DNA of 64,000 nucleotides from Candidatus Gastranaerophilales bacterium. Its GTDB lineage: Bacteria; Cyanobacteriota; Vampirovibrionia; Gastranaerophilales; Gastranaerophilaceae. Under the pieces are notes generated by a model. That model worked only from the letters and a program-made list of their open reading frames with translations. It ran no database searches and was not told where the DNA came from. Location of the stretch: assembly GCA_944324905.1 (NCBI GenBank), contig CALUYB010000002.1, forward strand, positions 81,834 through 145,833, in the 5' to 3' direction. The translations under genes and the position numbers were made by a program. Below are positions 1 to 8,062 of this stretch, piece by piece. Position 1 is the first letter of the stretch, and every line of letters begins with the position of its first letter.

Positions 1-596
1 ATTTTGCTTAAAATATCCGGCGGAATGTCTTTTGTGTTTATATTTACACTAAAAACAAGGCTTTCTTTTGCCCCTTCAATTAAAACATTTATTTGTGTAT
101 TTTCATAAGCACGCGAAATGCACTCGGTTAAAATATTAACAATGGCGTGTTTTATTTTTCCTCTGTCTGCGTTAATTGTAATTTTTTTTGTTAAACACTT
201 TAGTGAAATATTTTGCCCTTTTGTGCTTGCAAAACAACTGTTTTCAATGCAACATTCTTTTGCAAGTATATAAAAATCAAAGCTGTCATTTAAAAGTAAT
301 GCCTGCTGATTTTCAAATTTATACGCGCAAAGTGCGTTTTTAATCATATTGTACATATACTTGCAAGATTCAAGAGTCTGAGAGAGTATTTCTTTTTGTT
401 CTTCGTTAAAATTCCCAAAAGCTCCGCTTAAAAGTAGCTCAAGCGAGCGAATTTGTGCTATTGTGGGCGTTTTTATGTCATGGGTTAATAACGATGTAAA
501 AACTTCCCTGTATGCTCTAATGGTTTCTTCTTTTTCTGAAAAAGCGTTTTTTCTTGCAAGCGCAGAATTTTCAAGATAAGGAATAACCTTTTTCAT
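1..596 (-). CDS. Sensor histidine kinase, C-terminal end cut by window edge
   Basis: I translated this open frame by hand from an ATG at 596 (preceded by GTGAGG) to the window edge; 198 residues are visible and no stop occurs. The H-box reads SLLTHDIKTP with the phosphoacceptor His at residue 39, followed by a dimerisation helix pair, and an N-box-like stretch ends in HAIVNILTE (Asn 154). Only about 30 residues precede the H-box and no membrane segment is seen, so this is a soluble kinase without an N-terminal sensor domain. The visible G1 region reads NINTKDIPPDIL, where the family normally has Asp-x-Gly-x-Gly, so ATP binding may be weak. It lies 78 bp downstream of the muramidase gene with no terminator between them. 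Confidence 0.85.
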   Translation of the reverse strand, partial: MKKVIPYLENSALARKNAFSEKEETIRAYREVFTSLLTHDIKTPTIAQIRSLELLLSGAFGNFNEEQKEILSQTLESCKYMYNMIKNALCAYKFENQQALLLNDSFDFYILAKECCIENSCFASTKGQNISLKCLTKKITINADRGKIKHAIVNILTECISRAYENTQINVLIEGAKESLVFSVNINTKDIPPDILSK

Positions 597-674
597 AATT
601 ACCTCACATTAATCAGATTGCAAGATAAGAATAATATTAAAAAAGGTGAATATAAATTGCCTAAGTGGGGAATT

Positions 675-2597
675 TTAACCTATATAATTTTCATATTGGT
701 GGCTTGGGTCAATGAAAGCATATACATTGTTCCATCTGTTTTGCCAGCCTTCTTCAAATACTGCTTGAGAGGGGTTATTTGCAACTATGCTTATGTATTT
801 TTGTTTTCTTATTTCCATAAATTTATCTACATCGCCACCAGCTTGCGAGTCCATTTTTTGCGCTGCTCCTACGCCATGGTTAACTGCTGCATCAAATACT
901 GCAAATGCATAAGCGCTGTCGCCATTTTTTGCGTATTCTTCAGCGCCTGATGCTTGATAGTAATTTGTATAGTAGATTTGCGCTGCTTCTTCTTTTGTTA
1001 TGTTCCTTACATCAGCGTTTGGATTTCCTGTGTATGCTCTGTATGTAGCTTCTGTAATACCGTAGTTTGTTGCACCGCCATTGTCGAGTGGGTGGTCTGA
1101 AAATCCGCCTTCATAGCCAAGCACTTGACCTAGCATTTCATCAAAATCTGCGTCAAATGAGTTTGTTGCCGATTTATTTGCTTTTTGTTCTTCATCTTCT
1201 TCAAGAGTTTTTAATTCTTCTTGAGCTTTATTAAGTTCTTCTTGAACACGTGAGAGTTCTTGAGCTTTTACATCTTCAACTGCTGATTTTTTGTTTTCGT
1301 AATTTTCCATCGCTTCTTTTGTTTCATCAGAGCAAGTTTTTTGTATTTTATCTGTTAATTCTTGTTTTTTTGCTAATAGCCCTTCTTTTGGGTCATTTAA
1401 TTCTTTTTCAAGTGCTTCTTTTTTCTTTTCAAGTCCGTCGTCACCACTAAGTTTTTCTTCAAGTTCTTCGTTAGCTTTTTCTTGTTCTTCTATTTGTTTT
1501 TCAAGTTCAGATTTTCTTTCCTCATACTTTTCAAGAGCTTCTGAGTCATCACCTTGCGGTTTTTCAAGACTTGAAAGAGCGTCTTTTAGTGTTGAGAGTT
1601 TATTTTCGCCTTGCGTAAGTTCAGATTCTGTTTGTGCGATTTCAGTTTCGCATTTTGCAATTTCGCTTTCCTTTTTAGCTATTTCATTTGTTACTTTAGT
1701 AAATTCTTCTTTTGTTTCTTTGTCTACTTTTTCATCTTTTTCAAGTTGAGCTTCCATCTCTTCTTTAGCAGCATCTCTTTCTTGAGCTGCTTCTTTGACT
1801 GCTTCTTGTTCTTCAGAGTTTATTTGTGAAATTTCTTCTTTGTAGTCATCAATTTTTGTTTGCAGTTCTTCTTTTGTTGCTGCAGTATCTTTTGTTTGAG
1901 TAGCGTTTGATGTAGTGTTTGAGCTATTGGATGAGCCAGTAGTATATGGGTTTGAGGCAATTCCTCCGCCTGTAGGCAAATTCATTGCGCCTTGATTATT
2001 TGCATTATTCATTTGTTCTATAATATTATCTTGAGCTTTTTCAAAGGCATTTTTCATATTTTCGCTCATTTTTTCAAAAAAGCTTTTTTCTTCTTCGTTT
2101 GCTTTTGCAACTTCATCAACAACGTAAGCAATGTCATTAAGTGAAAAATCTTCAGAATTTGAGTCCATGCCTTTAAAATTGCTGATTGCTTTTTTAGCTT
2201 CTTCATCACTTATTTCTCCGTCTGAATCAGCATCAAGAAAATCTTTTATTGTTTCGTTAGAATATATTTCATTTAACATGCTATAAAAGCCATAGTCTTG
2301 CGAATCTTCGTTTTTAGCCTCTTTTTCAACAGTTAGTCCGGATAAATCCATATTCATAAGCTTGTCTATAGAATTTGTAAAAATGGATTCGTCAAAACCT
2401 GTTTTTGATGTTATGTATTTTTTGAAGTTGTCGCCTGATGAGAAAATATCTATGTCATTTTGAGCTGCAAGTTTTGATAAATCTGAATCTAAATTATCAA
2501 TGTAGCTTGAAGCGTTGTTTATTGCGTTTTTTTCGTTTTGTGTACCAAATGAATTAAATGCTTCTGATATTAAACTTTTTAGCTTGTCTAATGACAT
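675..2597 (-). CDS. GH108-type muramidase with EF-hand and long coiled coil
   Basis: The 640-aa protein ends in a glycosyl hydrolase family 108 lysozyme domain: YEGGFSDHP carries the likely catalytic Glu at residue 496, followed by DNGGATNYGIT, and the last 45 residues look like the peptidoglycan-binding partner domain (PG_binding_3) usually found with GH108. Residues 1-115 are helical and unrecognised. Residues 122-133 form a canonical EF-hand loop (Asp 122, 124, 126, Gly 127, Glu 133). Residues 240-480 are a Lys/Glu-rich coiled coil. GH108 enzymes are usually short phage endolysins of about 170-250 aa, so this architecture is odd. There is no signal peptide and no phage gene nearby. It may be a secreted lytic protein or an autolysin exported by a non-Sec route; that is inference. 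Confidence 0.8.
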   Translation of the reverse strand: MSLDKLKSLISEAFNSFGTQNEKNAINNASSYIDNLDSDLSKLAAQNDIDIFSSGDNFKKYITSKTGFDESIFTNSIDKLMNMDLSGLTVEKEAKNEDSQDYGFYSMLNEIYSNETIKDFLDADSDGEISDEEAKKAISNFKGMDSNSEDFSLNDIAYVVDEVAKANEEEKSFFEKMSENMKNAFEKAQDNIIEQMNNANNQGAMNLPTGGGIASNPYTTGSSNSSNTTSNATQTKDTAATKEELQTKIDDYKEEISQINSEEQEAVKEAAQERDAAKEEMEAQLEKDEKVDKETKEEFTKVTNEIAKKESEIAKCETEIAQTESELTQGENKLSTLKDALSSLEKPQGDDSEALEKYEERKSELEKQIEEQEKANEELEEKLSGDDGLEKKKEALEKELNDPKEGLLAKKQELTDKIQKTCSDETKEAMENYENKKSAVEDVKAQELSRVQEELNKAQEELKTLEEDEEQKANKSATNSFDADFDEMLGQVLGYEGGFSDHPLDNGGATNYGITEATYRAYTGNPNADVRNITKEEAAQIYYTNYYQASGAEEYAKNGDSAYAFAVFDAAVNHGVGAAQKMDSQAGGDVDKFMEIRKQKYISIVANNPSQAVFEEGWQNRWNNVYAFIDPSHQYENYIG

Positions 2598-2668
2598 ATT
2601 TTTTCCTTTTTATATCTTATATATATAATAAGTATATACTAAGAAAAAAATTTACTTTTTTATTGGGT

Positions 2669-3328
2669 CTACTTAACATTTCGTAACATTGCTTCAATCG
2701 CCTGTTTTAGCTCTTGCGTATTGTCAACAACAATTTTGTTGTTTAAAAGCAGCCTGTCTTTATTGCAATATCCCCAAGATACACTTATGCAAGGAATTTT
2801 AGCGTTTTTTGCTGTTTGAATATCAACAAGCGAATCGCCTATGTATATCGCGTTGTCTTTATCGCAGTTAAAGTATTTAAGTATCTTTTCTACCCCAGTT
2901 GGGTCAGGTTTTTTAGGGCAGTTGTTTGATTCTCCAAGTGCAATTTCAACTAAATCATCAAAATACTTATGTGACAGGCTTTTTACAGCAGCATCATATT
3001 TATTTGAATTTAGCGCAATTTTTATTCCTGATTTTTTTAAATATTTTAAAAGTTCAATAATGCCATCGTATGGTCTTGTGTTCTTTTGAGCGTTTTTAGA
3101 GTAATATTCTTTAAAAATTTCAAGGCATTTTTGTATTTCTTCCTGACTTGAGTTTTCACCCATTGCACGCTCAATTAATTTTGCAACCCCATTACCTACA
3201 AAATTTCTTACCTCGTCAAGACTTCTTTTATCTCGTCCAACTTGCTCCAGCGCGTAATTTGTTGCGATGTATAAGTCTTCAAGAGTGTACAAAAGTGTTC
3301 CATCAAGATCAAAAATAACGCATTTCAT
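2669..3328 (-). CDS. HAD-family phosphatase, phosphoglycolate-phosphatase-like
   Basis: A 219-aa haloacid-dehalogenase phosphatase of normal family length. Motif I is DLDGTLL with Asp 7 (nucleophile) and Asp 9. A helical C1 cap occupies about residues 15-85. Motif II is Ser 108 in LNSNK, motif III is Lys 140 in KKPDP, and motif IV is GDSLVDI with Asp 165 and Asp 169. This set is typical of the Gph/PpaX group, which removes phosphate from phosphoglycolate or similar small molecules, but the true substrate cannot be read from the sequence. It lies between the muramidase and the hydrolase genes on the same strand with short gaps of 71 and 24 bp, so it could be cotranscribed with either. Confidence 0.85.
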   Translation of the reverse strand: MKCVIFDLDGTLLYTLEDLYIATNYALEQVGRDKRSLDEVRNFVGNGVAKLIERAMGENSSQEEIQKCLEIFKEYYSKNAQKNTRPYDGIIELLKYLKKSGIKIALNSNKYDAAVKSLSHKYFDDLVEIALGESNNCPKKPDPTGVEKILKYFNCDKDNAIYIGDSLVDIQTAKNAKIPCISVSWGYCNKDRLLLNNKIVVDNTQELKQAIEAMLRNVK

Positions 3329-3352
3329 ACTCTTTATAATAGCATATAAAGC

Positions 3353-4264
3353 TTATTTTAAGTTTTCTTTAAAGAATTTTTCTATCTTGTCAAAAGGAAT
3401 TTTCTCAAGATTGTCATATAAATCTACATGATTTGCATCTTTAACAATTAAAAGCTCTTTATTATCACCTTTTAATTTTTTAAATACATCTTCGCTAAAA
3501 TACCTGCTGTGTGCGTTTTCGCCATGTATCATTAAAACAGGCGTTCTTATTTCATTTGCATAGGCTAAAATAGGCAAATTAATAAGCGAAAGAGTTGAGG
3601 TTGCATTCCAATTTCCATTTGAGTTTATAGAATTTTTATGAAAACCTCTTTTTGTTTTGTAATAATTCCAATAATCTTTTACAAATTGCGGCTCATCCCC
3701 GTTTAATTTATCAGGTAATCCTTGAGCTTTAGCGTAAGTACCGTTTTTAAAGTCCAATGTTCTTTGCTTATTCAAGCTTTTTTTAAGCTCATATCGAGCA
3801 TTTTCATCAATACTATCGTTATAACCAAAAGCGCTTACCCTTGTCATATCATACATTGTAGAAGTTACGGTTGCTTTTATTCTCGTGTCAATTTGAGCAG
3901 CATTTAGTGCAAAACCTCCAAAGCCGCATATACCCAAAATGCCAATTTTTTCAGGGTCAACATTCTCTTGAATACTTAAAAAATCAACTGCAGCAGAAAA
4001 ATCTTCCGTATTAATGTCAGGCGATGCAATATTTCTTGGCATACCTTCACTTTCACCTGTATAGCTGGGGTCAAAAGCAAGAGTGATAAAGCCTTTTTGC
4101 GCTAGTGTCAGAGCATATAACCCTGAAGCTTGCTCTTTTACAGCTCCAAATGGACCTGAAATTGCAATGGCAGGATATTTTTCGCCTTTTTCTAAATCCT
4201 TTGGTAAATACATATTACCAGCAAGAACTATTCCGAAACGATTTTTAAAATTAACTTTAATCAT
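3353..4264 (-). CDS. Alpha/beta hydrolase, dienelactone-hydrolase-like
   Basis: A 303-aa alpha/beta-hydrolase. The nucleophile elbow reads GICGFGG, with Cys 113 where most members have Ser, as in dienelactone hydrolase. A C-terminal His at residue 279 (ANHVDLYDN) and the strand TPVLMIHGEN complete the expected fold. Related proteins of unknown substrate occur in many gut bacteria, often next to acetyltransferases and LysR regulators. The ATG at 4264 lies one base after the stop codon of the upstream acetyltransferase gene, so the two are almost certainly translated from one mRNA. Regulation by the divergent LysR gene at 5058 is likely from the layout. Substrate unknown. Confidence 0.8.
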   Translation of the reverse strand: MIKVNFKNRFGIVLAGNMYLPKDLEKGEKYPAIAISGPFGAVKEQASGLYALTLAQKGFITLAFDPSYTGESEGMPRNIASPDINTEDFSAAVDFLSIQENVDPEKIGILGICGFGGFALNAAQIDTRIKATVTSTMYDMTRVSAFGYNDSIDENARYELKKSLNKQRTLDFKNGTYAKAQGLPDKLNGDEPQFVKDYWNYYKTKRGFHKNSINSNGNWNATSTLSLINLPILAYANEIRTPVLMIHGENAHSRYFSEDVFKKLKGDNKELLIVKDANHVDLYDNLEKIPFDKIEKFFKENLK

Positions 4265-4265
4265 A

Positions 4266-4835
4266 TTAAACCTCTATCTTTTTTATTACCTTTGCAGGAA
4301 TACCGCCGACAATTGTATTTTTTTCTACATTTTTTGTAACAACCGCACCTGCTGCTATTATTGCGCCGTCTTGAATTTCAACACCGCCTAGAATTGTAGC
4401 ATTAGAACCAATCCATACATTATTGCCGATTTTAACCGGCTTTGGTAAAATTGATGCTCTTTTATTGGGGTCTTGATTGTGATTAAGGGTTGCAATTACT
4501 ACGCTATGCCCAATTAAAACATTATCGCCTATTACAATTCCGCCCTGATCTTGAAAATGACAGCAAGAGTTAATAAAAACATTTTTGCCAACTGTTATAT
4601 TTTTTCCACAATCAGTATAAAATGGCGGGAAAAGTTTAAAAGTATAGTCAACAGGCTTATTTATAAGCTTAAAAAATAACTCACAAACCACCTTTGGCGG
4701 GTTATATTTGTGGTTAAGTTCGTCTGATAATTTCATAGCTTCATCAGCTAAATACGACATATACTGATGAATTTCACTGTTTGCAATTATTTCTTTACCA
4801 GAGTTTAAATGTTGTAAAAATACTTCTAAATTCAT
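4266..4835 (-). CDS. Hexapeptide-repeat O-acetyltransferase (Maa/LacA type)
   Basis: A 189-aa left-handed beta-helix acetyltransferase of the maltose/galactoside O-acetyltransferase group, which moves acetyl from acetyl-CoA to sugars. An N-terminal helical part of about 70 residues is followed by hexapeptide repeats ([28 protein letters not shown]), the catalytic His in TLNHNQDP, and the closing [12 protein letters not shown] place the start at 4835 because AGTAGGTG lies six bases upstream; an in-frame ATG at 4859 would add eight residues and has no ribosome binding site. The ribosome binding site overlaps the stop codon of a 31-codon reading frame upstream, which suggests translational coupling. 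Confidence 0.88.
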   Translation of the reverse strand: MNLEVFLQHLNSGKEIIANSEIHQYMSYLADEAMKLSDELNHKYNPPKVVCELFFKLINKPVDYTFKLFPPFYTDCGKNITVGKNVFINSCCHFQDQGGIVIGDNVLIGHSVVIATLNHNQDPNKRASILPKPVKIGNNVWIGSNATILGGVEIQDGAIIAAGAVVTKNVEKNTIVGGIPAKVIKKIEV

Positions 4836-4842
4836 TTTGCAC

Positions 4843-4938
4843 CTACTTATACTCGCCATCTAAAACAGGTTCTAACCAAGTTGTTTGATTATTTGTTTCT
4901 ATTGGATTAATTTCACACTGACTAAACGGTTGTTGCAT
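4843..4938 (-). CDS. Possible 31-aa leader peptide upstream of the acetyltransferase gene
   Basis: A short open frame begins with [20 protein letters not shown] and ends with TAG at 4843-4845. It is the first reading frame of the minus-strand operon divergent from LysR. Its stop codon forms part of the acetyltransferase ribosome binding site, so translating it would bring ribosomes to that start. I do not recognise the peptide. It could be a real coupled leader, the remnant of a larger deleted gene in this kind of cluster, or chance. No strong ribosome binding site precedes its own ATG. Confidence 0.35.
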   Translation of the reverse strand: MQQPFSQCEINPIETNNQTTWLEPVLDGEYK

Positions 4939-4967
4939 AGCATTTTCTCTTGTAACTTATCTTGTTA

Positions 4968-4988
4968 TTATTTACCATGTTTAAATAA
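4968..4988. promoter_or_regulatory. Dyad in the LysR divergent intergenic region, possible operator
   Basis: TTATTTA and TAAATAA are perfect 7-bp inverted arms separated by 7 bp (4968-4974, 4982-4988). A second, imperfect dyad with a T-N11-A outline lies at 5000-5012. LysR-type regulators bind such dyads between themselves and the divergent target operon. The assignment rests on position and symmetry only. Confidence 0.4.
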
Positions 4989-5022
4989 ATAGCAAATACT
5001 TATATAGTATAATTTTATATGC

Positions 5023-5051
5023 TTGACAGGCATATAAAATATACTTATGAT
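5023..5051 (+). promoter_or_regulatory. Sigma-70-type promoter of the LysR gene
   Basis: TTGACA at 5023-5028 is separated by exactly 17 bp from TATGAT at 5046-5051. Transcription would start about seven bases later, at 5058, which is the A of the proposed LysR start codon, so the message may be leaderless. Confidence 0.6.
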
Positions 5052-5057
5052 GGAGCT

Positions 5058-5933
5058 ATGGAATTAAGGGTTTTAAAATATTTTTTAGCGACGGCACAGC
5101 AAGAGAGTATTTCAAAAGCGGCAGAATTTCTACATATAACTCAGCCGACGCTTTCTCGTCAGCTTATGGATTTAGAAAAAGAGCTTAAAACAAAACTTCT
5201 GATACGAGGCAAAAGAAATAAAAAAATTGCTCTGACAGAAGAAGGTAAACTCCTTAAAGCAAGGGCGCAACAAATCATTGAACTTGCAGATAAAACGGAA
5301 AACGAATTTATATATGATGAAAAAGGCATAACAGGCGATATTTATATTGGTGGCGGTGAAACAGATACTATGAGAATTGTTGCTAAGGCAGCAAAAAAAA
5401 TTGCTTGTAAATATAAAAATATTAAATTTCATCTCTACAGCGGAAATGGCGAAGATGTCAAAGAAAAACTGAACAAGGGATTGTTAGACTTCGGACTTTT
5501 TATTGAACCTTTTGATAAAAAAGAGTTTGACTTTATTAACCTTCCTCAAAAAGACAAATGGGGATTGCTAATGAAAAAAAGCTCCCCTCTTGCAAAAAAA
5601 GAATACGTAACTCCTCAGGATTTAAAAAATATTCCAATTCTTTCATCAAGGCAATTTCTTGTAAAAAATCTTATATCAGGTTGGCTTGGGCATGATTTTG
5701 AAAAACTTAACATTGTTGGCACATACAACCTGTTGTTTAATGCTTCTATTATGGTAGATGAGGGCTTTGGATATGCTCTTTGTATAGATAAATTAATTAA
5801 TTTTACAGGTGAAAGTAATCTTTGTTTTAAACCACTAAAACCAACACTTGAGGCAGGAATTTTAATAGCCTGGAAGAAAAATGCACCACTTTCTAAGTGT
5901 GCAAAATTATTTTTAAAAGAGCTGAATACTTAA
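5058..5933 (+). CDS. LysR-family transcriptional regulator
   Basis: A 291-aa LysR regulator, full length for the family. The winged helix-turn-helix at the N-terminus reads MELRVLKYFLA, then SISKAAEFLHITQPTLSRQL, and the remainder is a periplasmic-binding-protein-like effector domain. The start at 5058 matches the usual LysR N-terminus; an in-frame ATG at 5019 would add 13 unrelated residues, has no ribosome binding site, and lies upstream of the best promoter. It is divergent from the acetyltransferase-hydrolase operon, its most likely target, and ends convergent with the glgX-like gene, overlapping it by 4 bp. Effector unknown. Confidence 0.9.
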   Translation: MELRVLKYFLATAQQESISKAAEFLHITQPTLSRQLMDLEKELKTKLLIRGKRNKKIALTEEGKLLKARAQQIIELADKTENEFIYDEKGITGDIYIGGGETDTMRIVAKAAKKIACKYKNIKFHLYSGNGEDVKEKLNKGLLDFGLFIEPFDKKEFDFINLPQKDKWGLLMKKSSPLAKKEYVTPQDLKNIPILSSRQFLVKNLISGWLGHDFEKLNIVGTYNLLFNASIMVDEGFGYALCIDKLINFTGESNLCFKPLKPTLEAGILIAWKKNAPLSKCAKLFLKELNT

Positions 5934-8050
5934 AATTCCCTAAATAAAACAATTGAATTTGGGTTTAGTTTATACTCTAAACCAAAAAACTCTTTTAAAT
6001 TAAAATCTTTATGCTCCTTGTTGGACGTATCAAAAACAATGTACCAGTTTTTGTTATCTTTTGCTTTTGGCAGTTTAAAATTGTAGTCAAATTGGTGTTT
6101 TGAAAAGGCTATAAAGTAGTCACCACCGCTATTTTCTACCCTTATTCCAATATAGTTTTTATTGTAGTCTGATTTTAGATTTTCGCTTTTTGTATCGATA
6201 ATTTGAGAGTGTTCATTGTAATATGTCAGTTTTTTGTCGTAATCTTTTGATGAAAATACGGGGTTTTCTTTTCTAAAGTTGATTAAATTTTTGCAAAATT
6301 CAAAAATACGATTTTCAAAAGTTCCACTTTTGTTTGCTTTTGTATAATTGTAATAATTTATTTCGCTATCGCGATTGTAGCTGTTGTTGTTGCCTTCTTT
6401 TGAGTGCATTATGATATCGCCAACTTGCATCATAGGTACACCTTTTGACAAAAATAACATTGCAAGCTCTTTTTTTATAGAGTTTTCTTTAATTTCTTCA
6501 TTATTATGATTATCAAAACATATTTCCCATTCTGAACCGCCAGTGGTGTTTGGATTTCGTTTTGAATAGCTGTTGCAGTCGTATAAGCTAAAGCCGTCAT
6601 GACAGCAGATGTAGTTTATTGCGCCGTATTTGTCTTTAAATCTTGTTTTTGTGCCTTCAAAAATATTTATTACATCGTATAAGTTTATATGATTTCCAAA
6701 GAGTGCTGCGCGCCTTATAGTGTCGCGCGAGACATCATTCCACTCCATCCAATTATTTGGGAAATTACCCAGTTGATAACAATTTGCACCCCCGCAAGTC
6801 CAAGGTTCGGCTATAAGCATAATGCCTTCTTGTGCTTGTGTCGGGTCTGAAATTACTTTAACACCCCTTTTTTCTAATTCATTTGTTAAGTTTGCGCAAA
6901 GGCTTGTGTGTGAGCAATACTGAGCGTCATCCTTTTGCGATATGTCCATAAGCGATACTGCAAGGTCAAAGCGAAAGGCATCAACCCCTTGTTTTGCCCA
7001 AAATGCAACAGAATCCGCCACCATATCGCAAAAACCTTTATTTGTAGAATTTGTATCGTTGTGACAGCCTGAATTTTGTCTGTAGTATTTTTTGTTGTTT
7101 AGCTTGTAATAACTTTTATTATCTATTAAAGCGTAAGACATTAAGCTTGCGTCGTTATTGTCGTTGTAGTGTATCCTTGCTTCTCCTGTGTGGTTATACA
7201 CAACATCCATGCAGACTTTCAGCCCGTTTTTATGGTAAGCGTCAACCATTTGACGAAATTCATCCAGAGTTTTGCCATATTCTTTGCTATAGGCGTAGTG
7301 TCTGGCAGGCGAGAAAAAGTTAAGCGTCATATAGCCCCAGTAATTTTGCCCGTCCTCTCTAAAATCAAACTCTTGCAAGGGTAAAAATTCAATCATTGTA
7401 AAACCCATCCTTTTTAGGACAGGTGCAAATTTTGCAGCACCCAGGTATGTTCCGCGCTCATCAATAGGCAAGTGATAAGTAAGGTCTTTTATATGCACTT
7501 CGCCTATTATTTCGCTGCTAAACGGGCGAGGCTCAAGCATTGTAATTTCTTTAGGATTGTCTTTAAAAAACACTGACTTTGGCGCGTATTTTGCGTTGTC
7601 TTTTAGATATTCATCTTTACTTGAGCGAAAAATTTCAAGACCGGGGCAAACATCAGAAGGCAGGTGACTTATTTCTTTTGAATACGGGTCGTATGCAAGT
7701 TTATTAGGGTTAAAGCGATTACCGTTTTCATCTACTCTTGAGATAAAACCAATGTCGCTGTTGGGTTCAAAAGAGTCGCTATAGTGCCAATTTGGGCCAA
7801 AAAGCCTGTATCCGTAAAATATTGGTTCTTTTAGTTCTTTCAGGGCGTAAGTTTTAACTGATGTTTCCCAAATGTCGTTTTCAACCTTTTTCATAACAAG
7901 ATTCATAACAGGGTCTTGTCCTTTTGGTTCTTCAAAAATACACAAAATTACTTTTGTTGCATTTTTTGAATACAACCTAAATATAACCTCCTTGCCGTTG
8001 GGGGCTATGTTTGCACCGAGATTTGTTTTTGAATCCGGAATATGAAACAT
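5930..8050 (-). CDS. glgX: Glycogen debranching enzyme / isoamylase, GlgX-like
   Basis: A 706-aa GH13 enzyme that should cut alpha-1,6 branch points during glycogen breakdown. An N-terminal CBM48-type beta domain (residues about 8-110) precedes the barrel. The conserved regions are MDVVYNHTGE (region I, near 281), DAFRFDLA with nucleophile Asp 362, LIAEPW with acid/base Glu 415, and CCHDGFSLYD with Asp 485. Length fits GlgX/TreX. It lies 12 bp downstream of the DUF1015 gene, suggesting cotranscription. Together with the ROK glucokinase at 14.2 kb it suggests that this organism stores or uses glycogen-type polymers. It could alternatively be a plant-type isoamylase; substrate preference cannot be read directly. 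Confidence 0.88.
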   Translation of the reverse strand: MFHIPDSKTNLGANIAPNGKEVIFRLYSKNATKVILCIFEEPKGQDPVMNLVMKKVENDIWETSVKTYALKELKEPIFYGYRLFGPNWHYSDSFEPNSDIGFISRVDENGNRFNPNKLAYDPYSKEISHLPSDVCPGLEIFRSSKDEYLKDNAKYAPKSVFFKDNPKEITMLEPRPFSSEIIGEVHIKDLTYHLPIDERGTYLGAAKFAPVLKRMGFTMIEFLPLQEFDFREDGQNYWGYMTLNFFSPARHYAYSKEYGKTLDEFRQMVDAYHKNGLKVCMDVVYNHTGEARIHYNDNNDASLMSYALIDNKSYYKLNNKKYYRQNSGCHNDTNSTNKGFCDMVADSVAFWAKQGVDAFRFDLAVSLMDISQKDDAQYCSHTSLCANLTNELEKRGVKVISDPTQAQEGIMLIAEPWTCGGANCYQLGNFPNNWMEWNDVSRDTIRRAALFGNHINLYDVINIFEGTKTRFKDKYGAINYICCHDGFSLYDCNSYSKRNPNTTGGSEWEICFDNHNNEEIKENSIKKELAMLFLSKGVPMMQVGDIIMHSKEGNNNSYNRDSEINYYNYTKANKSGTFENRIFEFCKNLINFRKENPVFSSKDYDKKLTYYNEHSQIIDTKSENLKSDYNKNYIGIRVENSGGDYFIAFSKHQFDYNFKLPKAKDNKNWYIVFDTSNKEHKDFNLKEFFGLEYKLNPNSIVLFREF

Positions 8051-8062
8051 TTTAGTTTGTCC

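Noticed and set aside
1250-1829. Plus-strand frames rich in Phe and Leu across the muramidase coiled coil
   Set aside because: They are complementary reads of Lys/Glu codons and not genes.
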